A stretch of DNA of 32,561 bases. Source: Clostridium acetireducens DSM 10703. Its GTDB lineage: Bacteria > Bacillota > Clostridia > Clostridiales > Clostridiaceae. The notes beneath the pieces were generated by a model. It saw only the letters and a list, made by a program, of their open reading frames with translations, was not told where the DNA came from and made no database searches. The stretch spans positions 1 to 32,561 of the forward strand of contig NZ_LZFO01000030.1 of the NCBI RefSeq assembly GCF_001758365.1, in the 5' to 3' direction. The position numbers were made by a program, and so were the translations under genes. Below, piece by piece: positions 17,663 to 26,321 of the stretch (position 1 is its first letter; every line of letters starts with the position of its first letter).

Positions 17663-17740
17663 GAGGTAAGAGAGAATAGTTAAGAGTTTTGGAGAATTTT
17701 TCTCCAAAACTCTTAACTATTCTCTCTTACCTCTTAACTA
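17656..17740. repeat. 41-bp perfect inverted repeat with 3-nt loop
   Basis: Arm 17656-17696 is exactly complementary to 17700-17740; loop TTT. The left arm includes the M20 gene's final codon and stop. Inside the arm, AATAGTTAAGAG occurs twice (17654-17665 and 17675-17686), so the arm grew from or contains direct repeats. A transcript through it would fold into a very stable hairpin. It directly abuts a second, terminator-like palindrome. It may be a dispersed palindromic element or part of the operon's 3' end. Confidence 0.95.
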
Positions 17741-17764
17741 AAAAAATTGCAATGCAATTTTTTT
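17740..17764. terminator. Bidirectional terminator, met operon / sdpI-like gene
   Basis: A7-TTGC-AAT-GCAA-T7: 11-bp stem, 3-nt loop, T7 on plus and T7 on minus strand. It lies between the convergent M20 and SdpI-like genes. Confidence 0.85.
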
Positions 17765-17775
17765 ATAATGTAACT

Positions 17776-18426
17776 TTATTTTGATTGTATTTTTCTAAAT
17801 TGAATATAAGAGTAAATGTAAATATAAATAGTGGCTAAAATTATTGAAATGGTACAAATATTAAAAGTCATGCTATTAGCTATAAAAGAAGTTAATATAA
17901 ATAGTATGCCTATTAAAATAAATAAATTTCCGCCCAATCTATGAGTTTTTTTCCATACTATTTCATTATCTAATGTCCAAGGAGTTTTAATACCAAAAGA
18001 ATAGTTTGGTCTAATTTGAGGCATATAATTTCCTATAACTAAAAATAATACTCCAACGCAAATAGAAATTATCATAGAAATATTTACATTATAGTTTAGT
18101 GATGTTAGAATTGATGTCCAGTGAATACATATAAAAAATAAAATTAAAAGAATAATTAAAACATTATATGCTTTTTCATGTTTTTTAAAAGATTGTTTTT
18201 TTGGATCTATTTTAGGTATTATTTTCATTGAAATATAAGTAAATAGTGGAAGCAAACCTGTAATCCATGCAAAATATTTTTTATTATAGGAGTCTATTTG
18301 CCCATTAACATTCCAATGAGTTGGTATAATATCTGGAAGTTTATTATAAATAAGAGCAGTTCCTATTATAGAAAGTGTAATTAAAATAAGCAATAGCATA
18401 GATGACTTTTTTATTTTATTTTTCAT
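17776..18426 (-). CDS. SdpI-like membrane protein (DUF1648)
   Basis: 216-residue integral membrane protein with about six hydrophobic segments. The DUF1648 signature IPTHWNVNGQIDSYNKKY follows the first helix, and the C-terminal SdpI-like part has RPNYSFGIKTPWTLDNEIVWKKTHRLGG. In Bacillus subtilis SdpI gives immunity to the SDP killing factor and titrates SdpR at the membrane. Here it is co-transcribed with an ArsR-type regulator 3 nt upstream, as in sdpRI, but no sdpABC toxin genes are nearby. It may protect against foreign toxin or work only as a signalling pair. Confidence 0.85.
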   Translation of the reverse strand: MKNKIKKSSMLLLILITLSIIGTALIYNKLPDIIPTHWNVNGQIDSYNKKYFAWITGLLPLFTYISMKIIPKIDPKKQSFKKHEKAYNVLIILLILFFICIHWTSILTSLNYNVNISMIISICVGVLFLVIGNYMPQIRPNYSFGIKTPWTLDNEIVWKKTHRLGGNLFILIGILFILTSFIANSMTFNICTISIILATIYIYIYSYIQFRKIQSK

Positions 18427-18429
18427 TTT

Positions 18430-18690
18430 TTATTTCTCCTCTCTAAAATTAAATAACCATTTTACTATTTCTTGAAAAGCAGTGGTATTTAAAGAATAAT
18501 AAATATTTTGTCCTACTTTTTCACTTAAAACTAAATTAGCATTTTTTAGTATAGATAAATGATGACTTATAGAAGGTTTGCTTATATCAAAGTGTTTTGC
18601 AATATCTCCAGCAATTAAGTCTTCATCTTTTAAAAGTTCTAGTATTTTTCTTCTAGTAGGATCTGATAGAGCTTTAAAAGTAGAGTTCAT
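18430..18690 (-). CDS. ArsR-family autorepressor (SdpR-like)
   Basis: 86-residue winged-helix repressor: MNSTFKALSDPTRRKILELL opening and recognition region IAKHFDISKPSISHHLSIL, then the wing LVLSEKVGQNIYYSLN. It has no metal-site Cys pair, which fits the SdpR branch rather than a metal sensor. ATG follows AAAGGAGGTG. First gene of the pair with the SdpI-like protein; a 32-bp palindrome directly upstream is its probable own operator. Confidence 0.88.
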   Translation of the reverse strand: MNSTFKALSDPTRRKILELLKDEDLIAGDIAKHFDISKPSISHHLSILKNANLVLSEKVGQNIYYSLNTTAFQEIVKWLFNFREEK

Positions 18691-18708
18691 TATATTATAA
18701 CACCTCCT

Positions 18709-18740
18709 TTAGATAGTTAGATAAATATCTAATTATCTAA
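18709..18740 (-). promoter_or_regulatory. Double-palindrome operator of the sdpR/sdpI-like pair
   Basis: TTAGATA-g-TTAGATA-aa-TATCTAA-t-TATCTAA: four copies of one 7-bp half-site forming a 32-bp palindrome with one mismatched position. It sits between the promoter and the ribosome-binding site, so two repressor dimers could bind and block transcription. Confidence 0.75.
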
Positions 18741-18744
18741 TATT

Positions 18745-18773
18745 AATTTATAATAAACTATAATAATTGTCAA
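18745..18773 (-). promoter_or_regulatory. Promoter of the sdpR/sdpI-like pair
   Basis: Minus strand TTGACA (18773-18768), 17-nt spacer, weak -10 TAAATT (18750-18745), just upstream of the operator. Confidence 0.5.
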
Positions 18774-18803
18774 TAGATTATTGAAAATTAAAATGTTCTA
18801 TAG

Positions 18804-18832
18804 TTCACAAAAGTCTAAAAATATGAGATAAT
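18804..18832 (+). promoter_or_regulatory. Promoter of the DEDDy nuclease gene
   Basis: TTCACA (18804-18809), 17-nt spacer, GATAAT (18827-18832); start predicted near 18839, 20-30 nt before the gene. Confidence 0.6.
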
Positions 18833-18861
18833 ATAAAAAGACTAAATTATAACTGGAAAGA

Positions 18862-19539
18862 GTGAGAATATTGATAATTCGGCAAAATAATATAGAAGTA
18901 GGAGATATTAATTCTGAAGAAGATTATAAAATTAATAATAGGAAAGAAATTCTTGAAAATTCCTTATTTTTTGATTTAGAACATTATATATATAAAAAAC
19001 CTATATGTGTGGGTGTGTTTGGCTGTTGCTATTTTAATAAGGAAAAACATAAAATATGTGTTACACAATATATGATAGAAAATGAAAAAGATTCTATAGA
19101 GATATTGTATTTTATTAAAGATTATTTTTATGAAATGATAAGAAAATATAAGAAAAAATATATAATTACTTTTTCAGGTAATAATGATTTTACTGTTATT
19201 AAGTATTTATTTAATAAGTATAATATAAGTTGCAAAGTGTTGGAAAGTTTTGTAAATATTGACTTGCAGAAAAAATATGAGAAACAGGAAAAAGTGTCAA
19301 TAGGATTAAAGGCATTGGAGAAAAAATTTAATATTTTAAGAAAGTCTGAAGTATTAAGCGGTCAAAATTTGGCTAAAACTTTTGGAAGGATAGTAAAAGA
19401 TTCTGATTATATAAATAGAATGCCTAATGATAAGAAGGAAAGAATTTTATTATACAATGAACAAGACGTAGTTAGTTTATTTTATATATATTTAAATTGG
19501 GATAAAGTTTTAAATAGTCAATTAATAGGAGCAAATTGA
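18862..19539 (+). CDS. RNase H-like DEDDy 3'-5' exonuclease (YprB type)
   Basis: 225-residue protein with the RNase H-like fold of the YprB/RNase_H_2 family. Acidic residues in order: FFDLEHY (D38, E40), FSGNNDF (D109), and LYNEQDVVSLFYIY (Y198 and D202), i.e. a DEDDy set, with the family's SIGLKALEKKFNI between. Likely metal-dependent exonuclease; DNA or RNA substrate unknown. The start GTG is close to GGAAAG; a TTG at 18871 is an alternative, so the first three residues are uncertain. It lies 60 nt upstream of an orphan PglX gene but a terminator hairpin stands between them, so co-expression would need read-through. Confidence 0.8.
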   Translation: MRILIIRQNNIEVGDINSEEDYKINNRKEILENSLFFDLEHYIYKKPICVGVFGCCYFNKEKHKICVTQYMIENEKDSIEILYFIKDYFYEMIRKYKKKYIITFSGNNDFTVIKYLFNKYNISCKVLESFVNIDLQKKYEKQEKVSIGLKALEKKFNILRKSEVLSGQNLAKTFGRIVKDSDYINRMPNDKKERILLYNEQDVVSLFYIYLNWDKVLNSQLIGAN

Positions 19540-19566
19540 AGCATGCAATATTTTGTATGCTTTTTT
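19539..19566 (+). terminator. Terminator after the DEDDy nuclease gene
   Basis: 10-bp stem (19539-19548 with 19553-19562, one G-T pair), 4-nt loop, followed by a T run. It lies only 34 nt before the pglX start. Confidence 0.8.
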
Positions 19567-19599
19567 CTATAAACTTTTTTATTAAAATTGGGAGGAAAT

Positions 19600-22500
19600 A
19601 TGGATAAAAATAAAATAAAGTCCTATTCAGTATGGGCAAGGAAAAAATTAATAAAAGATATAAAGGAAAAAGCTTATGAAATAGGTATAGAAAAGGGTAA
19701 TATAGAGCCTCTAAAAAAAGTAGAAGGACAGTATTTTTTAAAAAAAAAGTTGATTACAATGGGTGAAAAAATACAAAGGGATGAATTAATTAAAAGTATA
19801 AAAAAAGTAGGTTATGAAAAAGTAATAGATGATGTAGCTAGTACTTGGTTTAATAGATTTATAGCTTTTAGATATATGGAATTAAATGGTTGTTTAAGTA
19901 TAGGAAAAATATCTATTTTAGAGTATAAGTATAAAAAAGACCCCAAAATACTAATAGAAAAGCTAATTTCATTATCTTTAAGTAAAAAAAGAATTTTGGA
20001 GTTAAAAGAAAAAAATAGTTTAGAAGATTTGTATAAGTATTTATTAATATTAGAATTTAATAAATTAAATAAAATAATTCCTTCTATATTTGAAAATGAA
20101 AAAGACTATATAGAATTATTACTTCCAAAGGATTTATTAAGTGAAGATTCAGTTATAGGAAAATTAATAAAGTGTATAGATAAAGAAGTTTTTAAAGAAG
20201 TAGAGGTAATAGGATGGTTTTATCAATTTTATATATCAGAAAAAAAAGAAGAGGTATTTTCAAAATTAAGCAAGAATAAAAAAATCACAAAAGAAGAAAT
20301 ACCAACAACAACTCAATTATTTACGCCTAAATGGGTAGTGAAGTATATGATTGAGAATTCTTTAGGGAGACTTTGGATAGAGGCTGGAAAAGATAGATAT
20401 ATAAAAGAAAAATGGAAGTATTATTTACAAGATAACAATAATATAAAGACAAGAGAGGATTTTAAATTAGAAAAATTAAAAATTTTAGACCCTGCTTGTG
20501 GCAGTGGAAATATGTTAATATACTCTTTTGATGTTTTATATGAAATGTATTTAAAGGAAGGTTATAATGAAAAAAATATACCTAAACTTATAATAGAAAA
20601 TAATTTATATGGTATAGACATAGATTATAGAGTAGTTGAATTGGCTATTTTTTCTATAGTAATTAAAGGTAGAGAAAAGAACAGAAGATTTTTTGAAGAT
20701 ATAAAAAAAGAAGGTTTAAATATTAATGTAGTTAGTATAGTAGAAAGTAGTTTTATGAAAGAAATAAAATACTTATTGTTAAAAGGAGAACAAAATAAAG
20801 AATATGCCTTAAATCAAATAGAAAATTTAATTAATGAATTTAAAAATGGTAAGGAATTTGGAGCTATAATAAAATTGGAGAATTTTGATAAGGATTTTTG
20901 GAAAAAAAAATTAACAGATATATATAATCAAAAATATACTGATGATAATATGAAAATATTAGAAAATACAAAGAAAAACTTATTTAAAATAGTAAAGCAG
21001 GCTTTAATAATGACTGAAAAATATGATGTAGTTGTAACTAATCCACCTTATATGGGATATAAAAATATGAATAAAAATATTATTAAATTTTTAAAAGAGA
21101 ATTATAAATATAGTAAAGAAGACTTATGCGTTGCATTTGTAGAAAGAGGTTTTGAGTATTTAAAACCTAAGGGTTTTAATGCTATGGTAACTATGCAGTC
21201 TTGGATGTTTTTATCTTCTTTTAAGAAATTTAGAGAAAAATTATTAAATAATTATACTATTTGTACTTTAACTCACATGGCTAATATGGTAATGGGTATA
21301 GCTTTTGGCACATCAGCAACAGTGTGGAGAAAGGAAAAAGTTGCCCATTATAGTGGGATTTTTAATTATGTGGAATTAAAAGATGTAAATTATAAAGAAG
21401 AATTAGAAGAGTTTCCTGTTAAGAATGATAGATATAGTATAGTGGAAAATGATAGATTTAAAATTATAAGTGATAGTCCTATTTCTTATTGGGCTAGTGA
21501 AAATATAATAAAAATATTTAAAAAAGGAAATTTACTAAGACATATAGCAGACCTTAAACAAGGATTAGCTACAGGAAATAATAAAAGATTTTTAAGATAT
21601 TGGTATGAAGTAGATATAAATAATATAGAATTTAATTGCAGAAATATAGAAGAAAGCAAATCAATTAATTTAAAATGGTTTCCTTGCAATAAAGGTGGGG
21701 AGTATCGAAAGTGGTATGGCAATAATTATTACATAATAAATTGGGAAAATAACGGTAAAGAAATAAAAGAAAATGTTATTAAAAAATATCCTTATTTAAA
21801 TGGTAGATATAAGTTTGTAGTAAAAAATGAACAGTATTACTTTAAAAAAGGTATTACATGGTCTTCACTTACTTCTGGAAACTTATCTGCAAGATATAGT
21901 AATGAAGGATTTATATTTGAAACCAAAGGGTCTCTTTGTTTTCCAAAAGATTATTCAAATATGTATTATATACTAGCGTATTTAAATAGCAAATTAGCTA
22001 ATTATTTTATGAAAATGATAACACCTACTTTTGATTATCATGAAGGTCCTATGGGGAAATTGCCTATAATTTTATGCAAAAATTCTAATATAGATAATTT
22101 GGTTAAAGAAAATATAAAAATATGCAAAAATGAATGGGATTCCTATGAAATATCTTGGGACTTTGCTAAAAATCCTTTGTTAATTTTTAAGGATAACAGT
22201 GGGTTAATAGAAAAAAGTTATAAAAGGTATAAAATTTTTAAAGAGAAACAGTTTAAAAAATTAAAAGAAAACGAGGAAAGTATAAATGAAGAATTAATAA
22301 AATTGTATGGAATAGAAAATGAACTATCAAAAAATGTATTAGACGAAGACATAAGCATAGCTAAAAATACTATGGAAAAAGAAATTAAATATTTTATTTC
22401 TTATGCAGTAGGTTGCATTATGGGAAGATATTCTTTAGATAAAGATGGGTTAATATATGCAGGTGGAGAGTTTAAAAAAGATGCATATATAAAATTTAAA

Positions 22501-23088
22501 TCTAATAATGGTATTATATTAATTTTAGATGATGAATATTTTGAATATGATATTGTATCTAAATTTTCGGAATTTGTATCTATTGTTTTTGGTAAAGAAA
22601 CTTTGGATATAAATTTAGATTTTATAGCTAAAGCTATAGGTAAAAAGAATAATGAATTGTCTGTAGATAGGATTAGAATGTATTTTTTAAAAGACTTTTA
22701 TAAGGATCATTTAAAATTATATAAAAAAACACCTATATATTGGTTATTTACTTCTGGAAGAAAAAAAGGATTTAATTTATTATTGTATATACACAGATAT
22801 AACAAAAACACATTAATGAATATAAAAACACAGTATTTAGAAAAACTTCAAAATAAAATGAAATTAAAAAAAATAAAATTAAAAGAAGTTATAAACAATA
22901 GTAATAATTCAATAAAATCTATAAAAAAACATGAAAAAGTTATTAATAAAATAGAAGCACAGATAGAAGAAATTAGCATATATGAAGAATTACTGAATTA
23001 TTATGCAAGTATGTATATAGATATTAATCTAAATGAAGGAATAAAAGAAAACTATAAAAAATTTAAAAAATTACTTTTTAAAATTTAG
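19600..23088 (+). CDS. pglX: Orphan BREX-type adenine methyltransferase PglX
   Basis: 1162-residue gamma-class N6-adenine DNA methyltransferase of the PglX family. The N-terminal helical region has the family hallmark STWFNRFIAFRYMELNG (81-97). TTTQLFTPKWVVKYM (236-250) precedes SAM motif I DPACGSGN (297-304); the catalytic NPPY is at 481-484. A target-recognition region and a long C-terminal coiled-coil region follow, ending in the INLNEGIKENY-type motif usual for PglX. Full length, no frameshift. The frame opens at a TTG that is part of the ribosome-binding site; ATG at 19600 after GGGAGG is the start. No brxA, brxB, brxC, pglZ or brxL lies within the window, so it is an orphan: a type IIL-like enzyme or epigenetic regulator are options. 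Confidence 0.9.
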   Translation: MDKNKIKSYSVWARKKLIKDIKEKAYEIGIEKGNIEPLKKVEGQYFLKKKLITMGEKIQRDELIKSIKKVGYEKVIDDVASTWFNRFIAFRYMELNGCLSIGKISILEYKYKKDPKILIEKLISLSLSKKRILELKEKNSLEDLYKYLLILEFNKLNKIIPSIFENEKDYIELLLPKDLLSEDSVIGKLIKCIDKEVFKEVEVIGWFYQFYISEKKEEVFSKLSKNKKITKEEIPTTTQLFTPKWVVKYMIENSLGRLWIEAGKDRYIKEKWKYYLQDNNNIKTREDFKLEKLKILDPACGSGNMLIYSFDVLYEMYLKEGYNEKNIPKLIIENNLYGIDIDYRVVELAIFSIVIKGREKNRRFFEDIKKEGLNINVVSIVESSFMKEIKYLLLKGEQNKEYALNQIENLINEFKNGKEFGAIIKLENFDKDFWKKKLTDIYNQKYTDDNMKILENTKKNLFKIVKQALIMTEKYDVVVTNPPYMGYKNMNKNIIKFLKENYKYSKEDLCVAFVERGFEYLKPKGFNAMVTMQSWMFLSSFKKFREKLLNNYTICTLTHMANMVMGIAFGTSATVWRKEKVAHYSGIFNYVELKDVNYKEELEEFPVKNDRYSIVENDRFKIISDSPISYWASENIIKIFKKGNLLRHIADLKQGLATGNNKRFLRYWYEVDINNIEFNCRNIEESKSINLKWFPCNKGGEYRKWYGNNYYIINWENNGKEIKENVIKKYPYLNGRYKFVVKNEQYYFKKGITWSSLTSGNLSARYSNEGFIFETKGSLCFPKDYSNMYYILAYLNSKLANYFMKMITPTFDYHEGPMGKLPIILCKNSNIDNLVKENIKICKNEWDSYEISWDFAKNPLLIFKDNSGLIEKSYKRYKIFKEKQFKKLKENEESINEELIKLYGIENELSKNVLDEDISIAKNTMEKEIKYFISYAVGCIMGRYSLDKDGLIYAGGEFKKDAYIKFKSNNGIILILDDEYFEYDIVSKFSEFVSIVFGKETLDINLDFIAKAIGKKNNELSVDRIRMYFLKDFYKDHLKLYKKTPIYWLFTSGRKKGFNLLLYIHRYNKNTLMNIKTQYLEKLQNKMKLKKIKLKEVINNSNNSIKSIKKHEKVINKIEAQIEEISIYEELLNYYASMYIDINLNEGIKENYKKFKKLLFKI

Positions 23089-23118
23089 GCTGTAAATAGT
23101 AAAATACAGCTTAAATTT
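23081..23118. terminator. Bidirectional terminator, pglX / TetR gene
   Basis: 14-bp stem with one G-T pair (23081-23094 with 23105-23118), loop of 10, A/T tails on both sides. It overlaps both convergent genes' stop codons. Confidence 0.7.
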
Positions 23119-23647
23119 TTAGACTATTATAAAGTTCATCAAAATCCATATATTTTGTTTTACTTAAAAATATCATATTAGATATTATTAAGTTAGCTAA
23201 TTTATAAGAAGATAAATCAGAAGATATATTTTTATTTTGTTTTTCATATTCTATTAAATCCATAATAGAATTAGCAAAAGATTGGTAGCCTTTGCTAGAG
23301 TGGTGATTTTTTTTATAACCATTTAACATAGCTATTTCATAAAATATACTTATATATTTAGTTATGAAATCATCCATACTTAAATATATTTCATATAATT
23401 TTTCTTTTAAGGGTATATTAGAAAACTTCAATTTATTTATTAACTTCATTGTTTTTTCCCAATCGTTTCTGAAAATTTCATTAACTAGTTCTTCTTTATT
23501 AGAAAAATAATTATAAAAGGTTCCTATGCCTATATTACACCTTTTTACAATAAATCGTATATTTAGCTCTTTATAACTTTTTTCAATTAAAATTTTTTTA
23601 CCTTCTTCTAGTAATTTTTCTTTTACATTTTCAATTATTTTAGGCAT
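23111..23647 (-). CDS. TetR/AcrR-family transcriptional regulator
   Basis: 178-residue TetR-type repressor. The N-terminal helix-turn-helix is RFIVKRCNIGIGTFYNYFSN (31-50), followed by KEELVNEIF as usual in the family. The remaining helical ligand/dimer domain is not assignable to a ligand. The frame is open 12 codons further up, but AGGAGGG lies 5 nt before the ATG of MPKIIEN, so that start is used. It lies alone between pglX (convergent) and gltX (same strand). The 18-bp palindrome upstream may serve both as gltX terminator and as its operator. Targets unknown. Confidence 0.85.
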   Translation of the reverse strand: MPKIIENVKEKLLEEGKKILIEKSYKELNIRFIVKRCNIGIGTFYNYFSNKEELVNEIFRNDWEKTMKLINKLKFSNIPLKEKLYEIYLSMDDFITKYISIFYEIAMLNGYKKNHHSSKGYQSFANSIMDLIEYEKQNKNISSDLSSYKLANLIISNMIFLSKTKYMDFDELYNSLKI

Positions 23648-23684
23648 AAAAACCCTCCTATTACATAAAATTGATTTGTACATA

Positions 23685-23727
23685 AATAAAGATTGTACTG
23701 ATTTAAAATATCAGTACAATCTTTATT
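23685..23727 (-). terminator. gltX terminator, possible TetR operator
   Basis: 18-bp perfect stem (23685-23702 with 23710-23727), 7-nt loop, starting right at the gltX stop. On the minus strand it is followed by TTTATTT. The same palindrome lies 38 nt upstream of the TetR start, so it could also be an operator. Confidence 0.75.
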
Positions 23728-25188
23728 CTATTGGATATTTTGAAGTTTTTCAATACCTACTTCTATTCTTTTTAATGTTTCTTCTTTTCCTATTATATCT
23801 GCAATTTCAAAAGCTCCTCCTGGAGTGAATTTTTTACCAGAAACAGCAGTTCTAAAAGGCCATAGTATTAATCCATTTTTTACTTCTAGTTCTTTAATTA
23901 AATTCATAGTGGAATTTTTTATATTTTCAAAATTCCAATCATCAATATCTTTTAAAACAGGTAATAATTTATTTAAGCTATCCAGTGAATTTTCGTAGTT
24001 AGTTTTCATTTTTTTGTGAATATACATATCTGGAGAATATTCAGGTAAATCTTCAAAGAAATCTATTTGTTCAGGTATTTCACTTAATAATTCACATCTA
24101 GATTGAACTAACTCACTTATTTTTAATAAGTCTAAATCTTTATGTAATACTTCTTTGTAGTATGGAAGAGCCAGTTTATGGAATTCTTCTAAGCTTAATT
24201 TTCTTATATACTCTCCGTTCATCCATTTTAATTTTATAGTATCGAATATAGCAGGAGCCTTATTTATATTCATAAAATCAAAATTTTCTTTAAGTTCTTC
24301 CATAGAGAATATTTCTTGAGTAGTACCAGGATTCCAACCTAGTAAAGCAATGTAATTAATAACTGCTTTCTTTAAATAACCTTTTTTTAACAAGTCTTCA
24401 AAAGAAGCATCCCCATTTCTTTTACTTAATTTATTATGGGCATCTTTCATTATAGGAGGACAATGAACATAAATAGGAACTTCCCATCCAAAAGCTTCAT
24501 ATAATCTATTGTATTTTGGAGCAGAGGATAAGTATTCACTTCCACGAACTACATGAGTTATACCCATTAAATGGTCGTCTACCACATTGGCAAAATTATA
24601 AGTTGGAAGACCATCAGATTTTATTAAAATCATATCATCTAATTCAGAGTTATCAACAGAAATTTTACCATATATTTTATCATTGAAAATAGTAGTACCA
24701 GTAGTAGGATTGTTTTGTCTTATTACATAAGGAACTCCTGAGTCAAGCTTTTCTTTTATTTCTTCTTTAGATAAATGCAAACAATGCTTATCATATCTAT
24801 AAGGTCGTTTTAGAGCTTCTGCATTAGTTCTTATTATATCTAAACGTTCTTTGGCGCAGAAACAGTAATAAGCTTCTCCCTTTTCTATTAATTTTTTAGC
24901 ATATTCTAAATATATGTTTTTTCTTTCGCTTTGAACATAAGGACCTACAGGACCGCCAATATCTGGACCTTCATCATGCTTAAGACCTGTAATTTTTAAA
25001 GTATTATAAATTACAGATACTGCATCTTCTACATATCTTTCTTGATCTGTATCTTCAATTCTTAATATAAAGTCTCCATTTTCATGTTTAGCTATTAAAT
25101 AAGCATACAAGGCAGTTCTTAAATTACCAACATGCATATAACCTGTTGGACTTGGGGCAAATCTTGTTCTAACTTTACTTGTACTCAT
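23728..25188 (-). CDS. gltX: Glutamate-tRNA ligase
   Basis: 486-residue class I aminoacyl-tRNA synthetase charging tRNA-Glu. HIGH-type motif HVGN (19-22) in [19 protein letters not shown] and KMSKS-type [10 protein letters not shown] are both present. The [12 protein letters not shown] and [13 protein letters not shown] regions are typical of GluRS. The frame extends three codons upstream to a GTG within the ribosome-binding region; ATG at 25188, 8 nt after AGGAG, is preferred. Transcribed from its own promoter with a roughly 140-nt leader that contains a terminator-like hairpin. In bacteria lacking GlnRS the enzyme often also mischarges tRNA-Gln; that cannot be told from this window. Confidence 0.96.
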   Translation of the reverse strand: MSTSKVRTRFAPSPTGYMHVGNLRTALYAYLIAKHENGDFILRIEDTDQERYVEDAVSVIYNTLKITGLKHDEGPDIGGPVGPYVQSERKNIYLEYAKKLIEKGEAYYCFCAKERLDIIRTNAEALKRPYRYDKHCLHLSKEEIKEKLDSGVPYVIRQNNPTTGTTIFNDKIYGKISVDNSELDDMILIKSDGLPTYNFANVVDDHLMGITHVVRGSEYLSSAPKYNRLYEAFGWEVPIYVHCPPIMKDAHNKLSKRNGDASFEDLLKKGYLKKAVINYIALLGWNPGTTQEIFSMEELKENFDFMNINKAPAIFDTIKLKWMNGEYIRKLSLEEFHKLALPYYKEVLHKDLDLLKISELVQSRCELLSEIPEQIDFFEDLPEYSPDMYIHKKMKTNYENSLDSLNKLLPVLKDIDDWNFENIKNSTMNLIKELEVKNGLILWPFRTAVSGKKFTPGGAFEIADIIGKEETLKRIEVGIEKLQNIQ

Positions 25189-25257
25189 ACTTTTCACTCC
25201 TATATTTATTTTTTATAACATAAAATATATTATTTGATTAAAATCAAATAGTTTATT

Positions 25258-25290
25258 AAAATAAAAACCTCTCATCGCTTGGACGAAAGG
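25258..25290 (-). promoter_or_regulatory. Terminator-like hairpin in the gltX leader
   Basis: Minus-strand stem 25290-25282 with 25276-25268 (9 bp, two G-U), 5-nt loop, followed by TTTTTATTTT. It is about 40 nt after the predicted transcript start and 70 nt before the gltX ATG, so it could attenuate gltX. No T-box conserved element is seen. A second palindrome (25231-25250) follows it. Confidence 0.6.
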
Positions 25291-25335
25291 AATTAAAATA
25301 AGATACGTTTAAAAGTATTATACCATATCATTTAA

Positions 25336-25364
25336 ATAATATAATAATGGCTATTTTATGTCAA
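25336..25364 (-). promoter_or_regulatory. gltX promoter
   Basis: Minus strand TTGACA (25364-25359), 17-nt spacer, TATTAT (25341-25336). Start predicted near 25329. Confidence 0.75.
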
Positions 25365-25441
25365 GAATTTTGTGTTGTTATATATGGTTTTTATATATAC
25401 AATATTATATGTGCAAATATTATGTAAAAGGATGGGGTAAA

Positions 25442-26047
25442 ATGAAAGAAAAAAAGATTTATTTTAAGTTTAATAAATTTATAGTAGTTGCTTTTATATG
25501 TATTATATTGTTAATTACAAATTTAATTTTTAGCTTTAAATTTTTAAAAGAAAATAAAATTAAAGATTCAAGTATTATATATGAAAGAATATCAAAAATT
25601 TGTGAATTATCTACTATTAAATATAATTATTCTAATGTTTTAGCTGTAAAAGATGCTAAAAAATTTAATGGAGTAGATATTCCATTAACAAAAAAGTCAT
25701 TTTTAGTAAAGTATGATGGGTATATAAAAGCAGGTATAGATTTAAAAAACTCAAATATAAAAACTAATGTTGAAGGGGATAGTGTAGAGTTAGTATTGCC
25801 TAAAGCAAAAATACTAGATCATTCAATTAATGAAAAAAATATTTTTGTATATGATGAGCGTTCAGCTATTTTTAATAAACTTACTTTGAAAGATATGATA
25901 AATGAAATATCTGATGAAAAGAAAAAAGTTGAGGAAGATGCTATAAATAGAGGCATATTAAATGATGCAAATAAAAATGCAGAAAATTTATTAAAAGATA
26001 TACTAAAAGATATGAAATTTAAAAATATAAAAATAATTTTTAAATGA
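25442..26047 (+). CDS. DUF4230 membrane-anchored protein
   Basis: 201-residue protein with one N-terminal membrane helix (about residues 13-35) and an extracytoplasmic domain resembling DUF4230: YERISKICELSTIKYNYSNV, then VKYDGYIKAGIDL and VELVLPKAKILDHSI. A Lys/Glu-rich helical region ends the protein. The frame is open 28 codons upstream, but the ATG at 25442, preceded by AAGGATGGGG, gives a normal N-terminus. Transcribed divergently from gltX. Function of the family is unknown. Confidence 0.8.
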   Translation: MKEKKIYFKFNKFIVVAFICIILLITNLIFSFKFLKENKIKDSSIIYERISKICELSTIKYNYSNVLAVKDAKKFNGVDIPLTKKSFLVKYDGYIKAGIDLKNSNIKTNVEGDSVELVLPKAKILDHSINEKNIFVYDERSAIFNKLTLKDMINEISDEKKKVEEDAINRGILNDANKNAENLLKDILKDMKFKNIKIIFK

Positions 26048-26129
26048 TTATTAATAAGATATTAAAAGAATAAATGAGAAATATAAAGAAAAATACTATT
26101 ATTTAAAAGGTGTATACCATATAATAAAA

Positions 26130-26158
26130 TTGACTTATGTTAATAATATTGTTATAAA
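26130..26158 (+). promoter_or_regulatory. gap promoter
   Basis: TTGACT (26130-26135), 17-nt spacer, TATAAA (26153-26158). The untranslated leader would be about 155 nt. It holds a weak inverted repeat near 26186-26210 that could be an operator; nothing else was recognised in 26048-26321. Confidence 0.65.
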
Positions 26159-26321
26159 TAATATAGCACATATAAAATATAATATACATTAAATGGTTCG
26201 GTTAATATGTTTTATATTATACTGATTTACTATAAATAATAAATTGTAAAAACATAATGTAATTTTAAATTAATATTAGTATATATTTATTTCATAATTA
26301 TTTAATAGGAGGCTTTATGTT

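Noticed and set aside
18862-23088. BREX system
   Set aside because: Only PglX is present; none of the other BREX genes occurs in the window.
25189-25441. T-box riboswitch upstream of gltX
   Set aside because: The conserved T-box antiterminator bulge (TGGNACCGCG-type) was looked for on the minus strand and is absent; the leader is too short.
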